This document shows, piece after piece, positions 32,842-42,061 of a DNA stretch of 64,000 bases. Under the pieces are notes generated by a model. The model was not told the origin of the DNA, did not search any database, and worked only from the letters and a program-made list of their open reading frames with translations. This DNA comes from Weissella tructae (lineage in GTDB: Bacteria; Bacillota; Bacilli; Lactobacillales; Lactobacillaceae), in contig NZ_CP007588.1 in the NCBI RefSeq assembly GCF_000732905.1, positions 186,001 through 250,000 on the forward strand, read 5' to 3'. Each line of letters begins with the position of its first letter. Position 1 is the stretch's first letter. The position numbers and the translations under genes are program-made.

Positions 32842-33935
32842 TGAAAAAATTGATGTGGTTAACAGGTATTATTTTAGGGGTTGTGAGTCTATTGTGGGCT
32901 GGTACAATCTATCTTGAAAAAGAACAACACAGAGATTTAAATCAAAGCCGCTCAAAAGCTGATAATGTCTTAACGATTTTTAATTGGGGTGACTATATTG
33001 ATCCTGAATTAATCAAAGCATTTCAAAAAGAATCTGGTTATCAAGTGAACTACGAAACATTTGATTCAAATGAAGCGATGTTTACTAAGATTAAGCAGGG
33101 TGGAACTTCATATGATATCGCAGTACCGTCAGAGTATATGGTATCGAAGATGACCAATGCAGATATGTTAGAACCGTTGGACTACAGTCGCTTGAAGGGG
33201 CTTGATAATTTAGACGAGAACTTTTTGAAGCAAGATTTTGATCCAAAAAACACCTATTCATTACCTTACTTTTGGGGAACATTAGGGATTGTTTATAATG
33301 ATCAAATGGTTGATGGTAATAAGATTAAGACGTGGAATGATTTGTGGCGTCCTGAATTTAAAAAGAAAATTATGCTTGTTGATTCAGCACGTGATATTTT
33401 GGGGATGACACTAGTATCAAATGGGGCTTCAGTGAATACTAAGAACTTACCAGAGTTGGCAGCAGCCGATGGTAAGTTGGCAACATTGATGCCAAATGTT
33501 AAAGCCATTGTTGCTGATGAGATTAAAATGTATATGGCTCAAAATGAAGCAGCGATTGCCGTTGATTATTCAGGTAATGCAGCAGAGATGATGAGCCGTA
33601 ATGAACATTTGCAGTATGTTGTACCAAAAGAAGGTGGAAATCTTTGGTTAGATAATTTTGTGATTCCTAAGACTGTTCGTAATCGAGATGCAGCCTATGC
33701 GTTTATCAATTTTATGAATCGACCAGAAAATGCGGCGCAGAATGCTGAATACGTTGGATACGCAACGCCTAATAAGGTAGCGAAGACGTATTTGCCTGCG
33801 GAAGTTCGTGATAATCCAGCATGGTATCCTGAGCGAGACGTGTTAGAGAAGTTAGAAGTTTATCAAGACTTGGGTCTTGAGTGGACTGAAACGTATAATG
33901 ATTATTTCTTAGAATTTAAGATGCATAAGCAATAA
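32841..33935 (+). CDS. potD: Polyamine-binding protein (364 aa), signal anchor without lipobox
   Basis: Extracytoplasmic solute receptor for spermidine/putrescine. It has one N-terminal hydrophobic helix (residues 4-23), then NVLTIFNWGDYIDPELIKAF, a hallmark of PotD, followed by YDIAVPSEYMVSKM and YFWGTLGIVYND. No lipobox cysteine is present, so it is probably tethered by its uncleaved helix rather than by lipid. It is last gene of potABCD. Confidence 0.92.
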   Translation: MKKLMWLTGIILGVVSLLWAGTIYLEKEQHRDLNQSRSKADNVLTIFNWGDYIDPELIKAFQKESGYQVNYETFDSNEAMFTKIKQGGTSYDIAVPSEYMVSKMTNADMLEPLDYSRLKGLDNLDENFLKQDFDPKNTYSLPYFWGTLGIVYNDQMVDGNKIKTWNDLWRPEFKKKIMLVDSARDILGMTLVSNGASVNTKNLPELAAADGKLATLMPNVKAIVADEIKMYMAQNEAAIAVDYSGNAAEMMSRNEHLQYVVPKEGGNLWLDNFVIPKTVRNRDAAYAFINFMNRPENAAQNAEYVGYATPNKVAKTYLPAEVRDNPAWYPERDVLEKLEVYQDLGLEWTETYNDYFLEFKMHKQ

Positions 33936-33946
33936 AGGGGAAAGTT

Positions 33947-34753
33947 GTGAAAAAAATTAAGTTAGAGTATGTTATTGGAATTGTTGTGGCATTAATTTTG
34001 GTGGGGTCATTTGCCTTTATTTACCAAAAGCAAGCGAATGTCTACAAGAATGCTGTAAACGAAGAAAACAAGGTTGTATCTGATAAGCGTGCAAATAAGG
34101 AAAAGTTAGATAAGCTTGATTTTCCACAATTATCTGATGAAGTTAAAAAAGATGAGTCTGTTGTAACACTTCAAACTTCTGAAGGTGACATTAAGATTAA
34201 AATCTTTGATAAGTACACACCTTTAGCTGCGGAAAACTTTGTCACACATGCAAAGGACGGCTACTACAACGGCACAATTTTCCACCGTGTCATGCAAGAC
34301 TTTATGATTCAAGGTGGAGATCCTGAAGGAACTGGTCGTGGTGGTGAATCTATCTGGAATGGTAAGGACAAAAAGAAGGATAGTGGTAACGGATTTAAGA
34401 ACGAGGCGAATATGGCTTTGTACAATATCCGTGGTGCTGTTTCAATGGCTAATGCGGGACCAGATACAAACGGTTCACAATTCTTTATCAATCAAAACAA
34501 AGACGATCAAGGGATTAAGTTGGATAAGAATGAATACCCAACTAAGATTTTAGAAGCCTACAAAAAGGGTGGAAACCCTATGCTTGATGGTAGCTACACT
34601 GTCTTTGGTCAAGTGATTGAAGGAATGGACGTCGTTGACAAGATTGCAGCAAGTAAGGTTGAAGACGGCGAAAGTGGTGAGAAGTCTAAGCCAGTTAAGC
34701 CTGTAAAGATTACAGGTGCTGTTGTTGAACAAGAAGCGCAAGTTGAAAAGTAA
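33947..34753 (+). CDS. Membrane-anchored cyclophilin-type peptidyl-prolyl isomerase (268 aa)
   Basis: A GTG start follows AGGGGAAAG. Residues 5-26 form a membrane anchor (YVIGIVVALILVGSFAFIY) without lipobox. After a charged linker, residues 65-262 are a cyclophilin domain with FHRVMQDFMIQGGDPEGTG and VSMANAGPDTNGSQFFI, the catalytic and ligand-binding blocks. It probably assists folding of exported proteins on the outer face. It lies 11 bp after potD and may be cotranscribed with it. Confidence 0.9.
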   Translation: MKKIKLEYVIGIVVALILVGSFAFIYQKQANVYKNAVNEENKVVSDKRANKEKLDKLDFPQLSDEVKKDESVVTLQTSEGDIKIKIFDKYTPLAAENFVTHAKDGYYNGTIFHRVMQDFMIQGGDPEGTGRGGESIWNGKDKKKDSGNGFKNEANMALYNIRGAVSMANAGPDTNGSQFFINQNKDDQGIKLDKNEYPTKILEAYKKGGNPMLDGSYTVFGQVIEGMDVVDKIAASKVEDGESGEKSKPVKPVKITGAVVEQEAQVEK

Positions 34754-34757
34754 ATCG

Positions 34758-34787
34758 TTGCATTATTTAGTTAATGTGTGATACAAT
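34758..34787 (+). promoter_or_regulatory. Promoter of the structured RNA
   Basis: TTGCAT (34758-34763) and TACAAT (34782-34787), spaced by 18 bp, start 5 bp after the cyclophilin stop and point into the noncoding RNA. Confidence 0.7.
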
Positions 34788-34792
34788 ATTCT

Positions 34793-35020
34793 TATGCGAT
34801 GAGTCGAGAAGATCATGATTAGATCTTTACAAACGACCTACGTGAAGGGCCGTATGCCTGTAGGTTGTAAGGTTGGTTGTGGAATCGCCTTACTTGCACA
34901 TGACTAACAGTTATTTATAACTGGTGTACGTTGACTGATGAGAAATCATCACCTGAGCTAGAACAGGTCTTTTCTAGCAATGCCAAGCGAAAACGTCGAT
35001 CATTATGATCGGCGTTTTTT
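34793..35020 (+). ncRNA. Structured noncoding RNA with H-type pseudoknot (about 225 nt), family not identified
   Basis: It has its own promoter and terminator and no ORF of note. Helices in order: AAGATC/GATCTT (34809-34827); ACGACCTAC/GTAGGTTGT (34833-34868) around GGGC/GCCT; AAGG/CCTT (34869-34891); CAGTTA/TAACTG (34908-34923); TGATGA-GAAA-TCATCA (34936-34951). An H-type pseudoknot follows at 34951-34978: ACCTG pairs with CAGGT, and GCTAGAA inside its loop pairs with TTCTAGC beyond it. The terminator CGTCGATC/GATCGGCG plus T6 ends the RNA. It could be a housekeeping RNA such as 6S or a regulatory RNA; I could not match it to either. Confidence 0.7.
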
Positions 35021-35083
35021 GCTATCAGAAAGCATTTAATTTGGTATAATGTTAACAAACATAGAAAACAACAGGAGTACTGT

Positions 35084-35458
35084 ATGCGTGTATATTCATT
35101 TCAACAATTAGGTTTTTCCCAGCGTGTTTTGGTTAATACACTAACGCTATTGGCGTTAGCTGGCCTATTTCCACAAGGATTATATATGGCATCAATCTGG
35201 ACGGCCTTATGGGCTGCAGTAGTACTTGGTGTGTTGAATGCACTTCTACGACCAATTCTACAACTGCTAGCATTACCGCTAACAATCTTGACCTTTGGTG
35301 TGTTTGGATTTGTCGTGAATGCAGCAGTCTTGTGGCTAGCCTCATCAATTGTTGGTACAGGCTTTCAATTTATGAGTTTTAGTTGGGCATTACTTATTTC
35401 AATGATTATGGCCGCAGTGAATTTTATTATTACAAACTATCTAAGTTCCGGTAAATAG
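35084..35458 (+). CDS. Phage holin family protein, YvlD-like four-helix membrane protein (124 aa)
   Basis: AGGAG lies 7 nt before the ATG. Four hydrophobic helices are visible. LNALLRPILQLLALPLTIL and TFGVFGFVVNAAVLW are the family signature. Despite the family name it is a chromosomal membrane protein; YvlD of Bacillus belongs to an envelope-stress operon. Its own -10 (TATAAT near 35044) is visible. It precedes hprK by 26 bp. Confidence 0.85.
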   Translation: MRVYSFQQLGFSQRVLVNTLTLLALAGLFPQGLYMASIWTALWAAVVLGVLNALLRPILQLLALPLTILTFGVFGFVVNAAVLWLASSIVGTGFQFMSFSWALLISMIMAAVNFIITNYLSSGK

Positions 35459-35484
35459 ACATAACAGCTAAGAAAGAGGATGGG

Positions 35485-36429
35485 ATGATGGGAAAGCGTA
35501 TTACAGTAAAAAACCTTTTAGCAAATACACATTTAAACGTTCTAACGGGTGAAGACCATTTGGATCGTGTAATTTCTACAGCGGATATTTCACGTCCAGG
35601 ACTTGAAATGACCGGATATTTCAATTATTACGCACCAGAACGTGTGCAATTGATGGGAATCACAGAAACAGCCTTTGCACAACGTATGGGTCATGATGAA
35701 TTAACAATGGTAGCCCGTAAATTGATGCAACCACAAACACCAGCAGTTGTGGTGTCAACTGGCCGTAAGTTGCCAGACGAGTTTATGCGTGTGGCCGAAG
35801 AAATGGATATTCCAGTGCTATCTACGGAATTAACATCTTCACGTATTCTGTCAAACATGTCGTACTACTTGGATGGAGAATTGGCTGAACGCCAATCTGT
35901 CCATGGTGTGTTGATTGACATTTTTGGATTAGGTGTGTTGATTACTGGAGATTCTGGTGTTGGTAAGTCGGAAACAGCCTTGGAATTAATCCAACGTGGA
36001 CATCGTTTAATTGCCGATGATCGTGTGGATGTTTATGCGCAAGATGAAGAACGTCTTGTGGGTGAACCACCAGCTATTTTGCGTAATTTGATGGAATTAC
36101 GTGGGGTTGGAATTGTGGACGTGATGAACTTATATGGTTCAGGAGCGGTGCGTTCACACGCAACAATTTCAATGAATCTTCACTTGGCTAAATGGCAAGA
36201 TGATCAAAAGGTTGACCGTCTTGGAAATGGTGAAGAAAAACTAACGATTCAAGGTGTTGATGTCCCACGTTTTGTATTGCCTGTTCAAACTGGACGTAAC
36301 TTGGCTGTTTTGATTGAAGCTGCAACGAAGAATTTCCGTGCCAAGAAAATGGGCTTTGACGCAACTGAAACATTTAATAATAATTTGAATCGCTTGATTG
36401 AACAGAATTCAGCTGAGAATAACGACTAG
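35485..36429 (+). CDS. hprK: HPr kinase/phosphorylase (314 aa)
   Basis: Bifunctional enzyme that phosphorylates or dephosphorylates Ser46 of HPr, the switch for CcpA-dependent catabolite control. Walker A is GDSGVGKSE, and the HprK signature is seen in ELRGVGIVDVMNLYG. Two ATGs (35485 and 35488) fit the GAGG site. It works with ptsH at 39903 and the cre sites listed in this window. The lgt gene often found next to hprK in relatives is absent here. Confidence 0.97.
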   Translation: MMGKRITVKNLLANTHLNVLTGEDHLDRVISTADISRPGLEMTGYFNYYAPERVQLMGITETAFAQRMGHDELTMVARKLMQPQTPAVVVSTGRKLPDEFMRVAEEMDIPVLSTELTSSRILSNMSYYLDGELAERQSVHGVLIDIFGLGVLITGDSGVGKSETALELIQRGHRLIADDRVDVYAQDEERLVGEPPAILRNLMELRGVGIVDVMNLYGSGAVRSHATISMNLHLAKWQDDQKVDRLGNGEEKLTIQGVDVPRFVLPVQTGRNLAVLIEAATKNFRAKKMGFDATETFNNNLNRLIEQNSAENND

Positions 36430-36532
36430 AAGTTTATCGGAAAATGAAGATAGATTGTATTTTTTTGAAAACGCTTTATTGTGTGATATAATGCAATTAT
36501 GGTCATATTTTTCAAGCTAAAGGAGAAACATT

Positions 36533-37552
36533 TTGACTAAACATAAAATCGCCGTGTTAGGTGCTGGTTCTTGGGGAACTGCCCTAGCCAACGTGGCAGC
36601 GGAAAATGGTCATGAAGTAAATTTGTGGACATATAAGGCTGCGCAAGTACCTGAATTAAATGAACAACATCGAAATAGCCAATATTTGGGTGATAATCCA
36701 ATTAACGAAGGTGTTTTTGCAACAGCGGATATGCTCGCAGCTGTGGATGGCGCTGAACTCGTATTGAGTGTCGTACCAACCAAAGCAACAAGACAAGTTG
36801 CTTCACAACTTGCAGCAGTCTTAGAAGAATTAGATCAAGCGGTCGTTATTATGGCGGCAACTAAGGGATTAGAAGCTGACACATACCTACGTGTTTCTGA
36901 AGTGATTGCGCAAGAAGTACCAGAACGTTACCGCAAGGGACTGGGTGTTATTGCCGGGCCATCACATGCTGAAGGGGTTATCAAACATGACCCTACGTTG
37001 GTAACAGCAGTCAGTGAAAACCTTGTAACTGCTGAAATGGTACAAGCATTGATGAACAATGAACATTTCCGTATGTATACAGGAACTGATGTCATTGGTT
37101 CTGAAATTGGTGGTGCGCTAAAGAATGTCATTGCCATTGGAGCCGGTGCATTAGAAAGCTTAGGGTATGACGCCAATGCAAAGGCGGCGTTGTTTACTCG
37201 CGGATTGGCTGAAATTAGTCGTCTGGGACAAGCGTATGGTGCAAACCCTATTACCTTTATGGGCTTGTCTGGTGTTGGTGACTTGTTTGTAACAGCCACT
37301 TCTGTCCATTCACGTAACTACCGTGCTGGAAAGCAACTAGGTGCTGGAAAGTCACTAGATGAAATTGTGACTGAGATGGGCATGATTATTGAAGGAATTT
37401 CAACGACTAAGGTCGCTTACGAAATTGCGCAAAAGAAGCATGTGGCGATGCCAATTACTGACATGATTTATGATGTATTATATAATGATAAGGATATTAC
37501 GTTGAGTGTTCGTGAATTAATGGGGCGCCCAACGAATCAAGAGGGGAACTAA
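36533..37552 (+). CDS. gpsA: NAD(P)+-dependent glycerol-3-phosphate dehydrogenase (339 aa)
   Basis: A TTG start at 36533 follows AAAGGAGAA. It makes sn-glycerol 3-phosphate from dihydroxyacetone phosphate for phospholipid synthesis. The Rossmann motif is [16 protein letters not shown], the catalytic lysine lies in [13 protein letters not shown], and [12 protein letters not shown] is conserved. Length is normal. It lies 4 bp before galU. Confidence 0.97.
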   Translation: MTKHKIAVLGAGSWGTALANVAAENGHEVNLWTYKAAQVPELNEQHRNSQYLGDNPINEGVFATADMLAAVDGAELVLSVVPTKATRQVASQLAAVLEELDQAVVIMAATKGLEADTYLRVSEVIAQEVPERYRKGLGVIAGPSHAEGVIKHDPTLVTAVSENLVTAEMVQALMNNEHFRMYTGTDVIGSEIGGALKNVIAIGAGALESLGYDANAKAALFTRGLAEISRLGQAYGANPITFMGLSGVGDLFVTATSVHSRNYRAGKQLGAGKSLDEIVTEMGMIIEGISTTKVAYEIAQKKHVAMPITDMIYDVLYNDKDITLSVRELMGRPTNQEGN

Positions 37553-37556
37553 AACT

Positions 37557-38432
37557 ATGAAACCAGTACGTAAAGCAATTATTCCAGCAGCAGGATTGGG
37601 AACACGTTTCTTGCCAGCGACTAAGGCGCTTGCTAAAGAAATGTTGCCTATTGTTGATAAGCCAACGATTCAATTTATTATTGAAGAAGCTTTGGAATCA
37701 GGAATTGAAGAAATTGTAATTGTTGATGGAAAGTCAAAGCGCTCAATCGAAGATCACTTTGATTCAAATCCAGAACTAGAAAACAACTTGCGTGATAAGG
37801 GTAAGATGGAAATGTTGAAGATGGTTGAAGAAACAACAGACATCAACCTTTACTTCATTCGCCAATCACACCCACGTGGTTTGGGAGATGCCGTTTTGAC
37901 AGCCAAGGCCTTTATTGGTGACGAACCTTTCGTTGTGCTGTTGGGTGATGACATCATGCAAGACGAAGTACCTTTGACAAAGCAATTGATTGAACGTTAC
38001 GAACAAACGGGAGAATCAACACTTGCTGTTATGGAAGTGCCACATGAACAAGTTTCAGAATATGGTGTTATTAACCCAGAAGAAGAAGTTGAAAGTGGAT
38101 TGCACCGTGTATCAAACTTTGTTGAAAAGCCAAAGCCAGAAGATGCGCCATCAGACTTGGCAATTATCGGACGTTACTTGTTGACGCCTGAAATCTTTGA
38201 AGAACTTGAACGTACAGAACCTGGTAAGGGTAATGAAATCCAATTGACAGATGCGATTGATTCATTGAACAAGCGTCAACACGTGTACGCTCACCAATTT
38301 AAGGGAAAGCGTTACGATGTTGGATCAAAGATTGGTTTCTTGACAACAAATATTGAATTTGGTTTGAACCACTCACAAACAGGTGATGACCTAAAGGCAT
38401 ACATCAAGGATCTAGCAAAGACTCTTGACTAG
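37557..38432 (+). CDS. galU: UTP-glucose-1-phosphate uridylyltransferase (291 aa)
   Basis: Makes UDP-glucose for polysaccharide and teichoic/lipoteichoic acid glycosylation and galactose use. The nucleotidyl-transferase loop is [32 protein letters not shown] is the metal/nucleotide site. It starts 4 bp after gpsA, so it is cotranscribed. Confidence 0.97.
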   Translation: MKPVRKAIIPAAGLGTRFLPATKALAKEMLPIVDKPTIQFIIEEALESGIEEIVIVDGKSKRSIEDHFDSNPELENNLRDKGKMEMLKMVEETTDINLYFIRQSHPRGLGDAVLTAKAFIGDEPFVVLLGDDIMQDEVPLTKQLIERYEQTGESTLAVMEVPHEQVSEYGVINPEEEVESGLHRVSNFVEKPKPEDAPSDLAIIGRYLLTPEIFEELERTEPGKGNEIQLTDAIDSLNKRQHVYAHQFKGKRYDVGSKIGFLTTNIEFGLNHSQTGDDLKAYIKDLAKTLD

Positions 38433-38445
38433 TCGAATTTTTATG

Positions 38446-38476
38446 AAAAGGCAGCGATATATATCGTTGCTTTTTC
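38446..38476 (+). terminator. Terminator after galU
   Basis: AAAAGGCAGCGATA and TATCGTTGCTTTTT form the stem (one G-U), with a T tract. Confidence 0.85.
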
Positions 38477-38564
38477 ATTTTCGCTTATTTTTTGTAAGTG
38501 TTGACGTTAGTGTGTCATCAGCGTAAAATAGTCATATCAAATCAAGAACAGAAAGAGGCGAAAC

Positions 38565-39506
38565 ATGACACAAAAATATGATGTTGTGATTATTGGGGCC
38601 GGACCTGGTGGAATGACCGCGGCTACCTATGCATCACGTGCGAACTTGTCAGTATTAATGCTAGATCGCGGTATTTATGGCGGTCAGATGAATAATACGG
38701 CCGAAGTTGAAAATTATCCAGGATACGATAGTATCATGGGAGCAGACTTGTCTGAAAAAATGTATGCCTCATCAATGCAATTTGGTGCCGAATATGCATT
38801 TGGGACAGTCGCTAACTTAGAACGACAAGCAGATCAAACATGGTTAGTAACGACAGATATGGATACTTATGAAGCCAATTCTGTGATTGTTGCAACAGGA
38901 TCTGAATATAAGAAGTTACATGTGCATGGGGAACAAGACTATGCAGGACGTGGAGTATCATACTGTGCGGTCTGTGATGGGGCTTTCTTCCGTGGGCAAC
39001 ATGTTTACGTTGTTGGTGGTGGAGATTCAGCAGTTGAAGAAGCTGTTTATCTTGCTGGAATTGCATCTCAAGTTACAGTGGTACACCGTCGCGATACATT
39101 GAAGGCACAACCTATTCTACAAAAGCGTGCCTTTGACACTGAAAATATTGACTTTGTTTGGAATACAGAAGTGACAGAAATTGTTGGAGATGATATGAAG
39201 GTGACAAACCTGAAGCTACGCAACAATGTGACTGATGTTGAAGAAATTGTGGATGCATCTGGTATCTTCATTTATGTTGGGCTTTTGCCGGTATCTAATG
39301 CCGTTGACGGATTAGATGTAACTGATGAAGAAGGTTGGATTATCACAAATGAACGTATGGAAACAACGCAACCTGGTTTGTTTGCGTTGGGAGACGTTCG
39401 TCAAAAAGAACTTCGCCAAATCACGACAGCTGTTGGGGATGCCGCGATTGCAGGTCAAAATGCTTATGCTTACAATGAATCATTACGTGATTCACAACGA
39501 GGATAA
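38565..39506 (+). CDS. trxB: Thioredoxin reductase (313 aa)
   Basis: FAD/NADPH disulphide reductase. The FAD motif is IIGAGPGGMTAATYASRA, the redox pair is CAVCDGAFF, and the NADPH motif is VVGGGDSAVEEAVYL. The C-terminal FAD segment is FALGDVRQKELRQITTAVGD. GAAAGAGG precedes the ATG. A 57-aa gene follows 3 bp after the stop. Confidence 0.97.
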   Translation: MTQKYDVVIIGAGPGGMTAATYASRANLSVLMLDRGIYGGQMNNTAEVENYPGYDSIMGADLSEKMYASSMQFGAEYAFGTVANLERQADQTWLVTTDMDTYEANSVIVATGSEYKKLHVHGEQDYAGRGVSYCAVCDGAFFRGQHVYVVGGGDSAVEEAVYLAGIASQVTVVHRRDTLKAQPILQKRAFDTENIDFVWNTEVTEIVGDDMKVTNLKLRNNVTDVEEIVDASGIFIYVGLLPVSNAVDGLDVTDEEGWIITNERMETTQPGLFALGDVRQKELRQITTAVGDAAIAGQNAYAYNESLRDSQRG

Positions 39507-39509
39507 AGT

Positions 39510-39683
39510 ATGACAGATTATAATGCGATGTTGGAAGCATTACGTACGGGAGAACAAGAATCTTTTGAATTAACAGCCGAAGATTTTGCGACGTTCTACG
39601 ATGTATGGCGTGAATATCCATATCAAAATGCGATTGTGGGCAAGGCTGCTCGAGGTGGTCAGGTCACATATCGTAAAAAATAG
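39510..39683 (+). CDS. Small protein of unknown function after trxB (57 aa)
   Basis: ATG at 39510, with GAGG 9 nt upstream inside the end of trxB, giving MTDYNAMLEALRTGEQ, then LTAEDFATFYDVWREYPYQ and GKAARGGQVTYRKK. It is acidic at first and basic at the end, with no membrane segment. I recall short hypothetical proteins of this shape in lactobacilli but no function. Coupling to trxB and a terminator at 39696 define a two-gene unit. Confidence 0.75.
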   Translation: MTDYNAMLEALRTGEQESFELTAEDFATFYDVWREYPYQNAIVGKAARGGQVTYRKK

Positions 39684-39695
39684 TAGTTAATTATG

Positions 39696-39726
39696 AAACC
39701 CCATTTACTTTTGTAAGTGGGGTTTT
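39696..39726 (+). terminator. Terminator of trxB operon
   Basis: AAACCCCATTTAC and GTAAGTGGGGTTT form the stem, followed by a short T tract. Confidence 0.85.
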
Positions 39727-39765
39727 GTGTTTTCTAAACGCTATTTAGAATCATGAAAATATCTG

Positions 39766-39803
39766 TGAAAGCGCTTGCCGTTCCTTTTCAAATCTGCTAA
39801 AAT
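39766..39803 (+). promoter_or_regulatory. ptsHI promoter with overlapping cre site
   Basis: TGAAAGCGCTTGCC (39766-39779) matches the cre consensus almost fully and covers a -35 TTGCCG (39775-39780). After 17 bp comes TAAAAT (39798-39803). CcpA control of ptsHI is expected. Confidence 0.8.
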
Positions 39804-39902
39804 TTAAAGAGTAGACCGGTGGAGCATAACGTTTTCATCAATTTACAGATTTACTAAATAAACAATCAAATGTCTATTAGACAATTAAAAGGAGAATTAA
39901 TC

Positions 39903-40169
39903 ATGGACTCACGCGAATTTCACATTGTAGCAGAAACAGGTATCCACGCTCGCCCAGCAACTTTGTTGGTACAAGCAGCTTCAAAGTTTTCATCAAACAT
40001 TAACTTGGCTTTCCAAGGTAAGGAAGTTAACTTGAAGTCAATCATGGGTGTAATGTCACTTGGTGTTGGCCAAGGTGCAGACGTAACTATTTCAGCTGAA
40101 GGTGCTGATGAAGCCGCTGCTATGGACGCTATCTCAGAAACAATGAAGTCTGAAGGATTGATCGACTAA
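39903..40169 (+). CDS. ptsH: HPr phosphocarrier protein (88 aa)
   Basis: The start at 39903 follows AAGGAG. His15 in [10 protein letters not shown] accepts phosphate from enzyme I, and Ser46 in [12 protein letters not shown] is the HprK target. It serves sugar transport and, as P-Ser-HPr, CcpA signalling. No PTS permease is in the window; in heterofermenters the regulatory role may dominate. Confidence 0.98.
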   Translation: MDSREFHIVAETGIHARPATLLVQAASKFSSNINLAFQGKEVNLKSIMGVMSLGVGQGADVTISAEGADEAAAMDAISETMKSEGLID

Positions 40170-40212
40170 TTTTTTCTGAAGCATTAAAAATTGAACAATG
40201 AGGGAAGAGTGT

Positions 40213-41946
40213 ATGACTAAAGAGATTAAGGGTATCGCAGCTTCAAATGGTGTTGCGATTGCCAAAGCATATAAGTTGGTCGATCCTGATTTGTCTTTTG
40301 AAACGCGTACAATTGACGACGTTCAAGCTGAAGCCGACCGTTTAACGGCGGCTTTTTTAGCATCAAAGACAGATTTGGAACAAATTCGCGATAAAGCAGC
40401 TGAATCAATGGGAAAAGAAGAAGCTGAAGTCTTTACTGCACATATCATGGTTTTGGAAGATCCAGAATTCACTGGTGGTGTGACAGGTAAGATTGAAGGC
40501 GAACGCGTTAATGCTGAAGCAGCATTGAAGGATATTGCAGATATGTATATCCAAATGTTCGAAAGCATGGGAGATGATAATCCATATATGGCTGAACGTG
40601 CAGCTGACATTCGTGACGTTACAAAGCGTATCATGAGTCATTTGTTGCAACGTACATTGCCAAATCCTGCGTTGATTAACGAAGAAGTGATTATCATCGC
40701 CAACGATATGACGCCATCAGATACAGCACAATTGGACCGTCGTTTTGTTAAGGGATTCATTACTAACGTTGGTGGACGAACAGCGCACGCCGCTATCATG
40801 GCACGTACGCTAGAAATTCCAGCGATTGTTGGTTCGGAAGTAGCAACTCGCGAAATCGCTGAAGGTGATATGGTTATTTTGGACGGACTTGATGGCGTTG
40901 CTATCGACCAACCAACTGATGACCAAATCGAAGCCTACCGCGCTAAGGGAGCTGCATACGAAGACAAGAAGGCAACTTGGGCCCGTTTGAAGAACGAAAA
41001 GTCAGTTTCAAAGGATGGAAAGGAATTCGTGATTGGAGCGAATATCGGAACACCTAAGGACTTGGCTGGGGTTTTGGAAAACGGTGCTGAAGGTGTTGGT
41101 TTGTACCGTACAGAATTCTTGTACATGGATTCAAAGGAATTGCCAACTGAAGATGAGCAATTCGAAGCCTACAAGACTGTTTTGGCCGGTATGGATGGTA
41201 AGCCTGTTACAGTTCGTACAATGGACATTGGTGGAGACAAGTACTTGCCATACCTACCATTAGACGAAGAAGAAAACCCATTCTTGGGATACCGTGCGAT
41301 CCGTATTTCATTGGATCGTACTGATATCTTCCGTACACAACTACGTGCGTTATTGCGTGCATCTGTTTATGGTGAACTATGGATTATGTTCCCAATGGTT
41401 GCGACTTTGCCTGAATTCCGTGCGGCTCGCGATATCTTCAATGAAGAGAAGGTGAACCTACAAGCTGAAGGTGTTGAAGTAGCTGACAACATTAAGTTGG
41501 GTATCATGATTGAAGTGCCAGCGGCAGCTATTTTGGCTGACCAATTTGCACAAGAAGTGGACTTTTTCTCAATTGGGACAAATGATTTGATTGGTTACTC
41601 AATGGCAGCGGATCGTGGAAACGATAAGATTGCTTACTTGTACCAACCATACAATCCATCAATCTTACGTTTGGTGAAGTATGTTATCGAATCAGCACAC
41701 AAGCACGGTAAGTTTGCCGCAATGTGTGGAGAAATGGCAGGAGACCCAATTGCATTACCTATCTTGATGGGAATGGGATTGGACGAATTCTCAATGTCAG
41801 CAACATCAGTGCTACAAGCACGTGATTTGATGAGTAAGTTGGATACAGCAAAGATGGCTGAATTGGCTGAAAAGGCTGTTAACCTACAAACAAATGAAGA
41901 TGTCATTGCCTTGGTGCATGCCGAAGTGCCTGAATCAAACGATTAA
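40213..41946 (+). CDS. ptsI: PTS enzyme I (577 aa)
   Basis: The start at 40213 ([13 protein letters not shown]) follows AGGGAAGAG. PEP-dependent kinase of HPr. The phosphohistidine block is [21 protein letters not shown], and the PEP site includes [20 protein letters not shown] and the cysteine of [10 protein letters not shown]. It is complete and cotranscribed with ptsH. Confidence 0.97.
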   Translation: MTKEIKGIAASNGVAIAKAYKLVDPDLSFETRTIDDVQAEADRLTAAFLASKTDLEQIRDKAAESMGKEEAEVFTAHIMVLEDPEFTGGVTGKIEGERVNAEAALKDIADMYIQMFESMGDDNPYMAERAADIRDVTKRIMSHLLQRTLPNPALINEEVIIIANDMTPSDTAQLDRRFVKGFITNVGGRTAHAAIMARTLEIPAIVGSEVATREIAEGDMVILDGLDGVAIDQPTDDQIEAYRAKGAAYEDKKATWARLKNEKSVSKDGKEFVIGANIGTPKDLAGVLENGAEGVGLYRTEFLYMDSKELPTEDEQFEAYKTVLAGMDGKPVTVRTMDIGGDKYLPYLPLDEEENPFLGYRAIRISLDRTDIFRTQLRALLRASVYGELWIMFPMVATLPEFRAARDIFNEEKVNLQAEGVEVADNIKLGIMIEVPAAAILADQFAQEVDFFSIGTNDLIGYSMAADRGNDKIAYLYQPYNPSILRLVKYVIESAHKHGKFAAMCGEMAGDPIALPILMGMGLDEFSMSATSVLQARDLMSKLDTAKMAELAEKAVNLQTNEDVIALVHAEVPESND

Positions 41947-41952
41947 TGACTG

Positions 41953-41990
41953 AAAAAACGTGGGCATCTATATAGGTGCCCACGTTTTTT
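41953..41990 (+). terminator. Terminator of ptsHI
   Basis: AAAAAACGTGGGCA and TGCCCACGTTTTTT form a strong 14-bp stem. Confidence 0.93.
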
Positions 41991-42061
41991 ATTGGTATAG
42001 GCGTGTTAAAATACTTTCAAGAGAGTGATTCATATGTTTAATAGTCAGAAAGGCGAAAAAT

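Noticed and set aside
34935-34997. CTGATGAG and a later GCGAAAACGTC resembling hammerhead ribozyme core pieces
   Set aside because: The segments between them do not form the required stem II, and CTGATGAG is better explained by the TGATGA-GAAA-TCATCA hairpin.
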